A stretch of 64,000 bases of DNA, taken from assembly GCF_019578655.1 (NCBI RefSeq), contig NC_063259.1, forward strand, positions 2,530,001-2,594,000. Reading direction: 5' to 3'. The stretch comes from Ricinus communis (lineage: Eukaryota; Streptophyta; Magnoliopsida; Malpighiales; Euphorbiaceae). Made by a program: the position numbers and the translations under genes. Positions 44,137 through 54,340 of this stretch are shown in pieces. Below the pieces are notes generated by a model. It had not been told where the DNA came from, made no database searches, and saw only the letters and a program-made list of their open reading frames with translations. The stretch's first letter is position 1. Every line of letters starts with the position of its first letter.

Positions 44137-45330
44137 ACAAATGAAAATCCAAGGAACATTTCCATAACTCATACTATAACTCCTGAGGAGATGAGAGAAT
44201 TAGAAAAAATAATAAATAAAAGAAAAAAGGTATTTTCTTAGTCCCATTACAATATGTAGGGTTAGATAGAAGATAGCAGAGCACCATATTCTAACCTATC
44301 CGCACATCAAGCCGATTAAGAAGAAAATGAGAAGGCTAGGACCGGAATGGGCAAAGAGGATTCAGGAAGAAGTTGCTAAGCAGGTAAAAGCCAATTTTTT
44401 TGATGTAGTTGACTACCTCGAATGGTTGGCAAACATCATCCCAATCCCGAAGAAAGATGGTAAGGTTAGAATGTGTGTAGATTATCGTGATTTGAACAAG
44501 GCATGCCCTAAGGATGACTTTCCCCTTCCTCACATAGACATGATAGTTGACAGTGCCGCTTTAAGTGTGATGTACTTTTCACCGATGGTTTCTCCAGGTA
44601 CAATTAGATGATAATGATAGTAGTAGATAAGCTGAAGACATCGTTCATCACTGAGTGGGGTACATACTACTATAAGGTTATGCTTTTGGACTAAAAAATG
44701 CGAGGGCAACTTATCAAAGAGCAGCAACCACTTTATTTCATGACATGATGCACGAGGAGATGGAGGTGTATGTAAATGATATGATGGTGAAGCTTGAAAT
44801 AAGGGAAGGATATTTCTAGGTTCTTGATAACTTCTTCAGATCAGTGGAAAGGTATAACCTTAGACTCAATATGAAGAATAACATATTTAAAGTAACATTA
44901 GGAAAATTGTTGGGGCATATAGTCAGTCAACGAGGAATAAAATTCGATCCAGACAAGTGTAAGGCCATTCAAGAGATGCCAGCGCTAAAGATAGAGAAAG
45001 AAGTCGGAGGATTTCTCAGACGTTTGCATCAGCAGGTTCATTTCCTAGCTTACAATGGTTTGTGATCCTATATTTAAGATCTTGATGAAACATCAACTAA
45101 TTGTGTGGGATGAACACTGTCAGAAGGCCTTCGATATAATTAAAGAGTATCTAATGGAGCCGCTAGTAATAAAGCCGCTAAAAGATGAAAAACCGTTGAT
45201 TCTATACTTAGCCTTGAAGAAGGAAGCCATAAGGGCAATGGTAGCGCAGTGTGGGCCTAATGACGTGATGGCAATTAAATCCATTTTTAATGCACTAAAA
45301 ACCATTTCAAATTACCATTTTTCAAGTTGA
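44137..45330 (+). pseudogene. Ty3/gypsy Tat/Ogre-like RT remnant
   Basis: The frame 44,327-44,611 reads LRPEWAKRIQEEV-like (here LGPEWAKRIQEEVAKQVKAN), then IPIPKKDGKVRMCVDYRDLN and FPLPHIDMIVD, the RT N-terminal half typical of Tat/Ogre elements. After a shift, ARATYQRAATTLFHDMM at about 44,700-44,750 is followed by YVNDMMVK, where the family has YVDD, so the catalytic Asp is Asn. The connection and early RNase H region continues at 44,844-45,300 (LGKLLGHIVSQRGIKFDPDK, WDEHCQKAFDIIKEYL). Upstream, 44,137-44,330 carries the pre-RT leader with stops. No LTRs or integrase accompany it. Confidence 0.75.
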
Positions 45331-46318
45331 TCCAACAACTAGAAACCCAAGAAACCACCTATAAACCCTCCTTTTTAGCTTCCAAATACCTACACTTTAA
45401 CCAAAGCCAAAACAGCATAACCTTTTCCCTTACTAGCGGTTTTTTTCTCGCATGGTTATTTTCTCTTTATTCTAGGGGCCATTAGTAGTGCACTTGGTGT
45501 CCAAAGAGCTTGAAGGACCCTCTTATCAACAAAATTCACTCCTCTACCTTTTTCCATTAAAGGTAATAATTTGATAGTCGAATACTCCGGAATAAACTTA
45601 CTTTAATACATATTTGTCTTTACTTTTTTATTATATTTGATGTTTTGACGAGTTATTAAAGGGTTTTGTATTGAAAAAAGGAGAAAACAATAGAAGCTTG
45701 AAAGCTTCTGTGAGCTTACCCCATATGTGGTCTTTCGCTTACCCCATGCAGGGTAAGCTCATAGAAGTTTCAAGCTTCCATTTTTGTGTGTTTTTGGTAG
45801 ATTTAGGGTTTTAAATTCCTTTTTGTGATATATTTGGTGATTTTGGAATGTTTTTAGTTTATATCTAGTATGTTTTAAATTGATTTAGCATGATTTGGAT
45901 GTGATTTGAGTTTATTTTAAGTAAATGCATGCTTAAATGGCTAAATATAATTAATTAGGTTTCATAAGTGTGATTAGAGAAATAATTAGGGTTGCTAGTA
46001 TTCTATTTGGTTGGTATGAATTAGGTTTTGGCTTCATATGCTTAAAATTTGCATTTGAGAGGTTAAAATAGCTTTTTTGGTAGATTAAGTCTTTAATTAT
46101 ATGATTTTCATGTTAAAGTAGGCTTTGGATGAAATTAGTAGTGTAATTAGGGCTTATTAGATGATCGTATTTGTTATTTCAACTTTATGTTGAATAATCT
46201 AAGATCTTGCATGATAGATTTTTAATTTTGGCATGCCTTAGGTAATTAGCGAATTGAATTTGTTTAATTATATTTTATTTGCATTAATTGGACTTATAAA
46301 TGTTAAATTGATCTCTTC
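45331..46318. other. Non-coding spacer
   Basis: About 1 kb of AT-rich sequence contains no supported gene. An imperfect inverted repeat lies at 45,692-45,780 (separate entry). The phrases GGTTTCATAAGTGTGATTAG and similar suggest old repeat DNA, but I cannot assign it. Confidence 0.5.
45692..45780. repeat. Imperfect inverted repeat, 30-bp arms
   Basis: AGAAGCTTGAAAGCTTCTGT-GAGCTTACCCC is followed about 25 bases later by the complement-related GGGTAAGCTC-ATAGAAGTTTCAAGCTTCC. The left arm itself contains the palindrome AGAAGCTTGAAAGCTTCT. The transcript could form a stable hairpin. Confidence 0.6.
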
Positions 46319-47134
46319 CTTCATGAAAAAGATTAATTGCATTAACTTTGAATTAATCCATATAAAACAAACTAGGGTTTATCGAAACCCAAATAGCAAG
46401 AACATTAGTTCCTAGACATCACAATAAAGAAATAAAGATTAGGGAAAGAAGATATCAAACTAGTCATGGAAGAGTAGAAATGGAAATCTTCAATCTTCAA
46501 TCTTCAATCTTGGAAAGCAATGAAGGAAATGATGTTCTTCCTTGAGAAATGCTAATCAAAACCTTAAAAATGAAAGAAAAACAAAGTCTCTTAATGTTTC
46601 TCTTTCTAGAAATGAAAATATGATGTAACTCCCCTAAAATAACCCTAAAAATTCACTTACATAGTGTGTTTTTTAGGTACTACATGGGTACTACACGACC
46701 ATGTGGCATCCTTGACCAAAAATCTTTCTTGAAGATATTCTTTATCCACACGGGAAGACTACATGGGCATGTCTTCTTCCCCTGTCATTCCTTAAGCAAT
46801 CTGTCATTTTTACCAAATCACACGGGAAGGCCACATGGGCGTGTGCCTCCTGTGTCATGCAAGCCACCATTCTGCCATTTTCATACTTCACACGGGAAGG
46901 CAGCACGGGCAGTTTCTTCTCGTGTCATGCCCGTGTAACTCTCTTGTCCTTGATGGTAGGTGCTCCTTGGCTGACTTTTCTTGCATTTTGAAACCTAAAC
47001 TTCCTCTCACCAAGCAAGCTTGCCAAATACCTAAAAAGAAACTGAAAACAAAGTCTGACAAATAAACTAAACTCAATTTAAGATGAAAACGAGATAAAAA
47101 AAGCCTCAAAAGTAAGTGCTACTAGCACTTATCA
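46319..47134 (-). mobile_element. Athila element 2, 3' LTR (partial)
   Basis: Matches 13,780-14,542 and about 25,090-25,834, including AAAGATTAATTGCATTAAC, the TCATGGAAGAG line and a CACGGG array at 46,680-46,940. It ends CACTTATCA at 47,134, followed directly by the polypurine tract (minus strand CTCAAGTGTGGGGGAATT). The R/U5 end left of 46,319 is missing. Confidence 0.75.
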
Positions 47135-48758
47135 AATTCCCCCACACTTGAGCAGTTGCTTATCTTCAAGTAAATTGAATAAAATAAAAAATAAAGTAAT
47201 GACAAACTCCCTCTCTAACAAATAGATATCAAATAATATCAAGGCTAATCATTCCTATCCTCACAACCTAGAATCGCTTAGCCAATAGTCGATCCTTAAA
47301 CAAAATACCAACGTATAGTGCAATCCTATAATATAAATCAATGAAAATTAAAACCTTGAAACCTAAAGTTAGGAAAATGAGCATTCCTTCCAATTAACCA
47401 AAAATTTCAAAGAAAATAGAGATAAAGATTTTTCCTGATTTTCCCCCTAAGCACAAAACAAATTCTCATGAAACGCGATTACTTATATCTTTTTTCAGAG
47501 ATCCACACATATTCGAAATTGTCATTCTAGCCTTTTGATGCGAGTGTAGACATTGGTGATGCCAACTCCCGGTTACGTAACTAGATTCACAAGTCCAAAA
47601 AACTACTCATATTCTTGGGTTTCCTTTAACTTATTCTTTTCATTACGAACTCTTTTTATAATAGCATAATAGAGCGAAGGATTTTTATGATTGTTTTTGT
47701 TGTTTTTTTTTCACATCTCAAAAGAATAAGAGAGTACAAATGGGTATTGGGTGTCTACTCGAAAAGATTAAGAGAAATTCGAAAACTTAATACTCACAAA
47801 CATAACTAAACTTTTAAGATATAAAGATAATGCAACACTATGAATCAAAAACCTTAGCATAGATACCAAGCTTAATTCTCAATCTAAAGCCAAATCAACT
47901 AAATCACAATTCAATAAATAACTAACTACATTTATTATTTTGAACCTATAAATTCGAGAGAAAGAAAATCATAGCAAGTAATTAATTAAATTCAATAAGC
48001 CTATAGGAAATCAATCACAACCAAACAGAAGACAATAAGAACCCAAATTCCCCCACACTTATCGAACACATTATTCTCGATGTGTCTATAAAACTGAAAG
48101 AAATAATGGGAAAGGAATTGCTTCCCTAGTTTGAATAGATTCCTGATTTCCGAGTCTAAAACTTCTAGGTACCTGTTCTCTCAACACATGCTAAACACAA
48201 TGATAAACAAAAGGATAATAGGAGAATATAATAACACACTAGAGTTGGGAAACAAAATTATTGCGACATTAACTGAAACAAAGGACTTTAAATAAGTAAT
48301 TGAAATTAGAAAATCATAGCAAGTAATTAATTAAATTCAATAAGCCTATAGGAAATCAATCACAACCAAGTAGAAGACAATAAAAACCCAAATTCTCCCA
48401 CACTTATCAGACACATTATCCTCGATGTGTTTATAAAACTGAAAGAAATAATGGGAAAGGAATTGCTTCCCTGGTTCGAAATAGATTCCTGATTTCCGAG
48501 TCCAAAACTTCTAGGTACCTATTCTATCAACACATGCTAAACATAATGGCAAACAAAAGGATAATAGGAGAACATAATAACACACTAGAGTTAGGAAACA
48601 AAATTATTGCGACATTAACTGAAACAAAGGACTTTAAATAAGTAATTGAAATTGTCCAAGAATTAAAATTGTTTTAATGCAAAACACTATGAAAAACAAA
48701 AACCAAAAACAAAACAAGTAAATTGTTCATAACATGTAATGACAAATGAATTTGGTAT
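47135..48758 (-). other. Untranslated 3' region of element 2
   Basis: Colinear with 14,543-15,829 of element 1. It includes the terminal polypurine tract at 47,135-47,152 and two copies of the internal one (48,047-48,060 and 48,391-48,404) because of a local tandem duplication. No gene is present. Confidence 0.6.
47963..48653. repeat. 345-bp tandem duplication
   Basis: The segment starting AGAAAATCATAGCAAGTAAT at 47,963 is repeated from 48,308 with few differences, both copies ending ...AAATAAGTAATTGAAATT. Element 1 has a single copy. The duplication therefore happened in element 2 or its direct ancestor, and it doubles the internal polypurine tract. Confidence 0.85.
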
Positions 48759-50228
48759 TCAGCTAACCATGTCATCATCATCATCGTCGTGATGATCCTC
48801 CTCACTATCATTGGAATCAATATCATGAACAACATCGTCGTTTGGTTGCACTTGATGTGGCTGATAAAAACTCGATAGAGGCTATAATGGAGCATATCTT
48901 TGCAACTACCAGTAGTGCATCATTGAGTTTTGGAGCTAGTCCATTTTCATTTGTTCACGGCGTATCATTTCCTACTGATTCTGAAGCATCCCTATCATTT
49001 GAACTTGATTATTCAGTAGGTTATTGTCTTGGCATTGAAGTCCATGCAGTTGCATTTCCAATATGCAAATTTGCTGCTCAAATTCTGTCGGCTTCCGATC
49101 CTCATCTGTTCACATAAAATTGTAGGCCATTCAATCTTTATAAGGTTCACCGTTAGAAGACGGGGGACGGAAAGAAGAAGACGATGGCCTATCAGCATGG
49201 GGAGTGGCTAATGTACCCGGGGTATTGACAGTGAATGCCGATGGCTCAGTTTGCAGGTTAAAACTAAAGTCATCCTAAAGTGGAGGTATGTTAGTTAGAA
49301 TGCAATTGTCCTTATCCACATGCTGCAAAGTTTTAAGACCCATCAACTTTGGCAACCCATCCAGTGTCATTGCCAAGAGTCCATAAAAAACTCGCAAATT
49401 CTTTGCTAACCTAATGATGTACATTCCAGTACCCCTTGTCTAATTTCTTGGCTTGCTCAAGCAAATATACTAACAAACACAAAGCCACGTTGCACCAAAT
49501 ACCCTCCTTTAAATACATCATGTGAAACAGGTCTTATTGAGTGCAATGACCCTCGCTCTCCCCTTTACCTGTAATTGTGGTAGTCAATAAAAAGTGCATA
49601 AAACACAAAGGAAAGGAATCGAAAGTGGAAGCCTTAGATCTAAAGGTCACATACCTAGGTGCATTTTGGCACCAATTTTCCCCAAACCCCTTTCGAAGTG
49701 CGATTGCCGAAGAATTTGAAAGGCACATGCTTATACTCTTCAGACGCCACTTCTTCCTCGGTGTAGATGCCCATTACAATCGCGAACTCATTCACTAACG
49801 TATCAAAATATTTCCTACCCAATAGGAATTTAATTGTCTTCCCCGTACAATCAATCTTCGGGCCTATTTCAAAGTGAATTGTGCATAAGAATTTGAGAGT
49901 GATCTCTCTAAATGCTGGTTTCGAAATCCCAAAGAACTTTTTCCACGCTGATTGGTTGACCCATCCTCTAAGTTCCTCACCAAATCCAATAGGCCTCATG
50001 AAATCCCAATTAAAGTGACGGGTTGGGCAAAATCTTTTGTTGGAAAGATTCACAAACCTTGCTCGGGAGACGCTATTTGTGAATTGCACGGATGGGTGGT
50101 TCCTGTCAAAGGAAACCAAAGCGGCAACCGGAGGATGAAATTTGTGATGAAGAACTCCCACTTTTAGGACGTTTGGTTGGGATTTGGGTGGGAGTTCTTT
50201 TCTTAGAGGTATTCTTCTTTGGTTCTAT
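48759..50228 (-). pseudogene. Athila 3' ORF (ATHILA ORF-1-like), element 2
   Basis: The best preserved copy. The start position has ATA instead of ATG (IEPKKNTSKKRTPTQIPTK, from 50,228). After a shift and stop, the frame 49,655-50,161 carries the core: FVNLSNKRFCPTRHFN, PIGFGEELRGWVNQSAWKKF, ITLKFLCTIHFE, and KTIKFLLGRKYFDTLVNEFA followed by GIYTEEE. This matches ATHILA ORF-1 family proteins (…REITLEFLSTF…F.L.GR.F.MS…EF…LG…EE type). It continues with DSFPLCFMHFLLTTTITG (49,540-49,690) and GIWCNVALCLLVYLLEQAKK (about 49,450-49,510), then a coiled-coil region homologous to element 1 and a stop at 48,759-48,761. Function unknown; hydrophobic patches are short and no export signal is seen. Confidence 0.65.
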
Positions 50229-50430
50229 TGATAAAAGAAAGAAAAACGGATAGAAGAAAAATGAAGGAAAAGAGAAGAGAGAAAAAAAATATGGAGAGAA
50301 AGAGAAATAATATGTGTAAGCAAAGAAATGAGAAAGGGTGAGAAGAAGTTATGAGATATTAGAGAAAAAAGAGAAGAAAGGATGGGCGGCTAGGGTTTTA
50401 TGAAGAATGGGAGAGAGGAAATGTTAAGGG

Positions 50431-50775
50431 GTTTAAATAGCATGCGATTTTTTTGAGTACATACGGGAAGGTCACACAGGCATGTGACTCCCTATGTGGC
50501 ATTACTTATATATCCACGTTGGAGTCACATGGAAGGGACACGGGCGTGTCACCTCCCATGTAAGATGGATAAGGCTACGAGAGTGTTGGGTGATCTTACA
50601 CAGGAGGGGCACATGGGCGTGTGACTCCCTGTGTGTTATACATTAGTCTCGAGTGGTAATGGAAAGTCCACATGGGAGGGGACATGAGCGTGTCACCTAC
50701 CCATGTGGCATGCAAATCCTCTAGGCTAGTTTCCTATATCCCACACAGGAAGGTCACACGACTCTGTGGCGTAGA
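50431..50775 (-). promoter_or_regulatory. Promoter-like module upstream of the 3' ORF, element 2
   Basis: A CACGGG/CCATGTG-type array lies at 50,462-50,775. It is followed on the minus strand by CTATTTAAAC (50,431-50,440), nearly identical to the LTR TATA-like CTATTTAAAG, and a leader with ATAAAACCCTAGCCG. The ORF start lies about 200 bases further. Confidence 0.5.
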
Positions 50776-51049
50776 ATTTCAAGTTAATCACTCATTCTGC
50801 CTTTGCTTGGAATTATGAAATCAACTCCCTTATTCCTTATTCACTCAATTCTAATGTTGACAGTACAAATAAACCATACAAACATGCATAAGACTCAATT
50901 GAAATTTGAAAGAAATTGAATTGAATTGATAAAAAACATAAAGAACTAACCAAAATTAAGATAAATTGACTCCAAAACCTAAACAACAACTAAGACCAAT
51001 CAACTAACTAGCAAAACTAGTTTAGTACTAGTATTAAGAGATAAAAAAT

Positions 51050-51238
51050 CTATTTCAATGGCTTCTTTGGTCGCCCTCTCCCTCTCTTAACCTTAGGGGT
51101 TTGCTGAACTTTCTTCGGACGTCCTCGTTCGCTCTTGGGTGTTGAGACAACATGAACTCGCTTCCTGAGATGACATGAGGTCTTATGGTAGGTGGGGATG
51201 TTGCTCAATTTTAAAAAGTAGATGACAAGATTTTTCAT
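51050..51238 (-). pseudogene. AT-hook ORF remnant, element 2
   Basis: The C-terminal part of the ORF found in element 1 at 18,118-18,656. It ends with GRPKKVQQTPKVKRGRGRPK plus KPLK. Two basic GRP cores are visible; RGRGRPKKP is a textbook AT-hook. A deletion fuses its upstream side directly to integrase sequence at about 51,220. Confidence 0.5.
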
Positions 51239-53681
51239 AGACTAATCTACAAAGAGTAGTCCCTAGGGCTATTTTGAATACAGTCCTGTATCCCACACAA
51301 CATCATCCAATTTAATGGACCAGTCTTTCCTAGATCGTTCTACAATTTTCTCAAGGATTTTTTTTTAACTCTCTATTGGTATTCTTTACTTCACCACTGG
51401 TTTGAGGGTGATAAGAGGTGGTAAATTTATGCGTGACTCCAACCCTCTTTAACACTTTTTCTAGCTGAGCATTACAAAAGTGCGTACCCTTATCATTGAT
51501 AATGGCATTGAGGATGCCAAACCTGTAGAACATCTTTTTCAAAAATTTCACTACTACCCTTGCATCATTACAAGGCAAAGCCTGTGCCTCGACCCATTCA
51601 TAGACATAATCAATACCCATAAATATATATTTATTACCAAAAGAATTAGGAAAGGGTCCCATGAAATCTATGTTCCACACATTAAAAATTTCACATTCTA
51701 GTATACCGTGTTAGGGCATTTCATTACGAGACGAGATATTACCTGTATGTTGGCAATGGTCACATTCTTGCACAAATGGTTGGCTGTCCTTAAACAAACT
51801 CGGCCAATAGAATCCTGATTCAAGAACTTTCAAATCTGCAAAGAACTTCATCTTTTATTGATAAGATTATTCTTTAAGGAACTCCTTTGCAACTAAATAA
51901 TTTGCAAAGTCAGGATATAATGGTATTGAAAAATCTGCACTATCTACTAAACCTGCTACAACATACAATTGTTCATCTTGAAAATGGTCATTATTGTCCC
52001 TTTCAAGCAGTTTCTCCAAATGGAGTTCCCAAGGCATGATAAGTGGTAGGCTACCAAGTTCTCTGCACCTCTTTTGTCTTGAATCTCCAAATCAAATTCT
52101 TGCAACAGTAAATCCCATCTTATTAATCTTGGTTTTGCATCTATTTTAGAAAATAAATACCTCAAAGCTAAATGGTCAGTGTATACTATCACTTTTGACT
52201 AAATCAAGTATTAATTTGTCAAATGTAAAAATAACCGCAAGCAGTTCCTTTTCAATAGTGGTGTAGTTCGCTTGCACGTCAATCACCGTTCTACTTGCGT
52301 TAACGAGTCACTCATTTCACGCATTAGCTCAAAAGGGAAGACTTTAATTCACCGCTACCATAATTAAGGCGTTAACGAGTTTGGCTTTTAGGGAGGTGAA
52401 GGCTGCCATACATTCCTCATCAAATATAAAGTCAACATCCTTCTCCAAAAGCCTAGTAAGAGGTCTAGTTATTTTAGGGAAGTCTTTAATGAACCTGCAG
52501 TAAAAACCCGCATGCCCAAGAAAACTTCTAATAGCTTTAGCAGATTAGGGAGGTGGTAGTTTCTCAATAGTCTCAATCTTGGTTCTATCCACCTTAATTC
52601 CTTTACTAGATATCGTCGTGGATTGACTTGGAGTTATAAAAGATGTATCAATGGAACTTAATTGAAGACTATCTTCATCAAAGAAAAAGATTCATCGTTC
52701 CATATTGTGTCCTAGCATAATGTCTTCATGTACCATAAAATAGCATTTCTTCCAATTCAACACCAAGTTGGTCCCCTCATATCTCACTAACACCTTCTTT
52801 AAATGCTCCAAACATTCATCAAAGGGATTTCCATGGACAAAAAAGTCATCCATGAAAACTTCCATAATATCTTCAACCAAGTCATCGAAGATAGCCATCA
52901 TGCACCTCTAGAATGTGGCTAGTGCATTACATAATCCGAACGACACTCTTCTATACACAAAGGTCCCATAGGGGCATGTGAATGTGGTCTTTTCCTAATC
53001 CTTAGGGGCTATTGGAATATGAAAATATCCTGATAACCCATCCAAAAAACAATAGTACTCATGCCCTCACAATCTCTCTAGCATTTGATTAATGAATGGT
53101 AAAAGGAAATGATCTTTTCTCATGGCATCATTCAGCTTCCTATAGTCGATGCACACTCTCCATCCTGTCATAGTTATTGTTGGGATTAGCTCATTATTTT
53201 CATTTACCATAACTTTATGCCTCCGTTCTTTGGCACTACTTGTACTGGGCTTACCTAAGAACTATCTAAAATGGGATAGATAATCTTGGCATCAAGAAGT
53301 TTAATCACCTCCTTCTTCACTACTTTCTTTGAGGTTGCACCGCAGTTTTGAACTCTTCTTCCATAAGAATCTTTGTGTGCAAAAAGAAGGGCAATCTTCC
53401 AAGCTATTTCCCTTTTCCTCCTACTCAAGACTTCTAATGACTTAGCCTTCTGATCATGTAGTAATGCATAACTGATTATTACTGGTAGCTTGGATCCTCC
53501 ATTAGAAAGGTGTACTCCAAATGTTATGGAAGCTACTTGAGTTCCAAAGAAAGAGGATGTTTAATGGAAGGCTTAATCCTTTCCTCCTTAGGCATCTCTA
53601 TAGGCTCGAAAACCTGCTTTCTTATTGGCCTTGCTGCCTCAAGGTAAGCTAGCTACTCTAAAGCTTATGGCATCTCACATT
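51239..53681 (-). pseudogene. Athila element 2 pol remnant
   Basis: Integrase core at 51,351-51,680: first Asp in NIDF, second in INDKGTHF, then [14 protein letters not shown] with the Glu. RNase H pieces lie at 51,956-52,192 ([20 protein letters not shown]). RT lies at about 52,692-53,300, including IMEVFMDDFFVHGNPFDECL with the catalytic FMDD intact; further RT and leader sequence continues to 53,681. About 100 bases at 52,608-52,704 have no counterpart in element 1 and interrupt the RT. Stops and shifts are frequent. Confidence 0.75.
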
Positions 53682-54328
53682 TGTCACGTGAGTTTTGTTT
53701 TATCCCCAAACTTTGCCCACGTGCAGTGTAGCTTACTTGATTTCTCCCGAAGTTAAGATTGCTAGTCAGCCTTCTCTCGGATGCCAAACTCGGCAAAATG
53801 GCAGCAATTACGCAAATGGAAGTATGCTTAAGAAAATGGCACAAAGAGAGCATAAGAGTTTTGGAAGTGTAAGCTTGTCTTGCTTAGTTCTCCACCTAAA
53901 CTCCTTATGTTGGTGTTGTATGTTACAAATGAATAATGGATGGGGTATTTATAGGCATGGATGGCCACCATCCCACCTCCTTAAAAGAATGTTCTAGATG
54001 CTACTTATGTCCATATAAGTCTAGAATATTCTAGATTAGCCTACATGTGTCTAGAATATTCTAGAGTATTCTAGTATATACAAGAATTGTCCCCACCCTT
54101 CTAGAATGTTCTAGAAGTATCTACACCCTTCTAGAATATTCTAGAAGTATCTACATTCTTCTAGATTGTTCTAGAAAGTTCTAGACTATTCTAGTATGTT
54201 ATAGAAGGTTCTACATCCTTCTAGAGTATTCTAGAGAATTCTACACTAGTCAAGAGTGTTCCGGAGAATTCTACACTACTCTAGCACTCTCGGTAAAATT
54301 TTTTGGACTTGAGCTCCATAGTGTGACA
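53682..54328 (-). mobile_element. Chromovirus 3' LTR
   Basis: From TGTCACGTGAGTTTTG (53,682) to CATAGTGTGACA (54,328). On the minus strand it holds, in order, a short 5' end, a roughly 300-base array of TTCTAGAA units, a TATA box (TATAAATA, 53,945-53,952), and an R/U5 region ending in CACGTGACA. A polypurine tract precedes it (GCTGGGGGAGAA). Confidence 0.85.
53945..54290 (-). promoter_or_regulatory. Heat-shock-element array and TATA box in the LTR
   Basis: The array contains runs of alternating TTC and GAA pentamers. Two runs are perfect four-unit elements, TTCTAGAATGTTCTAGAA at 54,099-54,116 and TTCTAGAATATTCTAGAA at 54,129-54,146. A seven-unit run with two single-base mismatches lies at 54,159-54,191. 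Further two- to three-unit elements lie at 53,986-53,998, 54,021-54,036, 54,051-54,075 and 54,217-54,243. The plant heat-shock factor consensus is nTTCnnGAAnnTTCn. The nearest unit lies about 35 bases upstream of TATAAATA in the minus-strand sense, the usual geometry of heat-shock promoters. Heat response is inferred, not shown. Confidence 0.7.
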
Positions 54329-54340
54329 TTCTCCCCCAGC
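54329..54340 (-). promoter_or_regulatory. Polypurine tract of the chromovirus
   Basis: The minus strand reads GCTGGGGGAGAA, immediately before the LTR start TGTCAC. Confidence 0.8.

Larger units (their letters stand above)
46319..53681 (-). mobile_element. Athila-type retrotransposon, element 2 (truncated both ends)
   Basis: Closely parallel to element 1 on the minus strand: 3' LTR, polypurine tract, untranslated region, 3' ORF, promoter-like array, AT-hook ORF remnant, integrase, RNase H and RT. The integrase C-terminus and most of the AT-hook ORF are deleted. The right side ends at 53,681 where the second chromovirus is inserted; gag, protease, primer site and 5' LTR are not found beyond it. 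The LTR at the left lacks its distal third. Confidence 0.8.

Noticed and set aside
45470..45500. CATTAGTAGTG as the missing right end of the CACTA element
   Set aside because: No adjacent A/T run, no subterminal repeats beside it, and 40 kb away.
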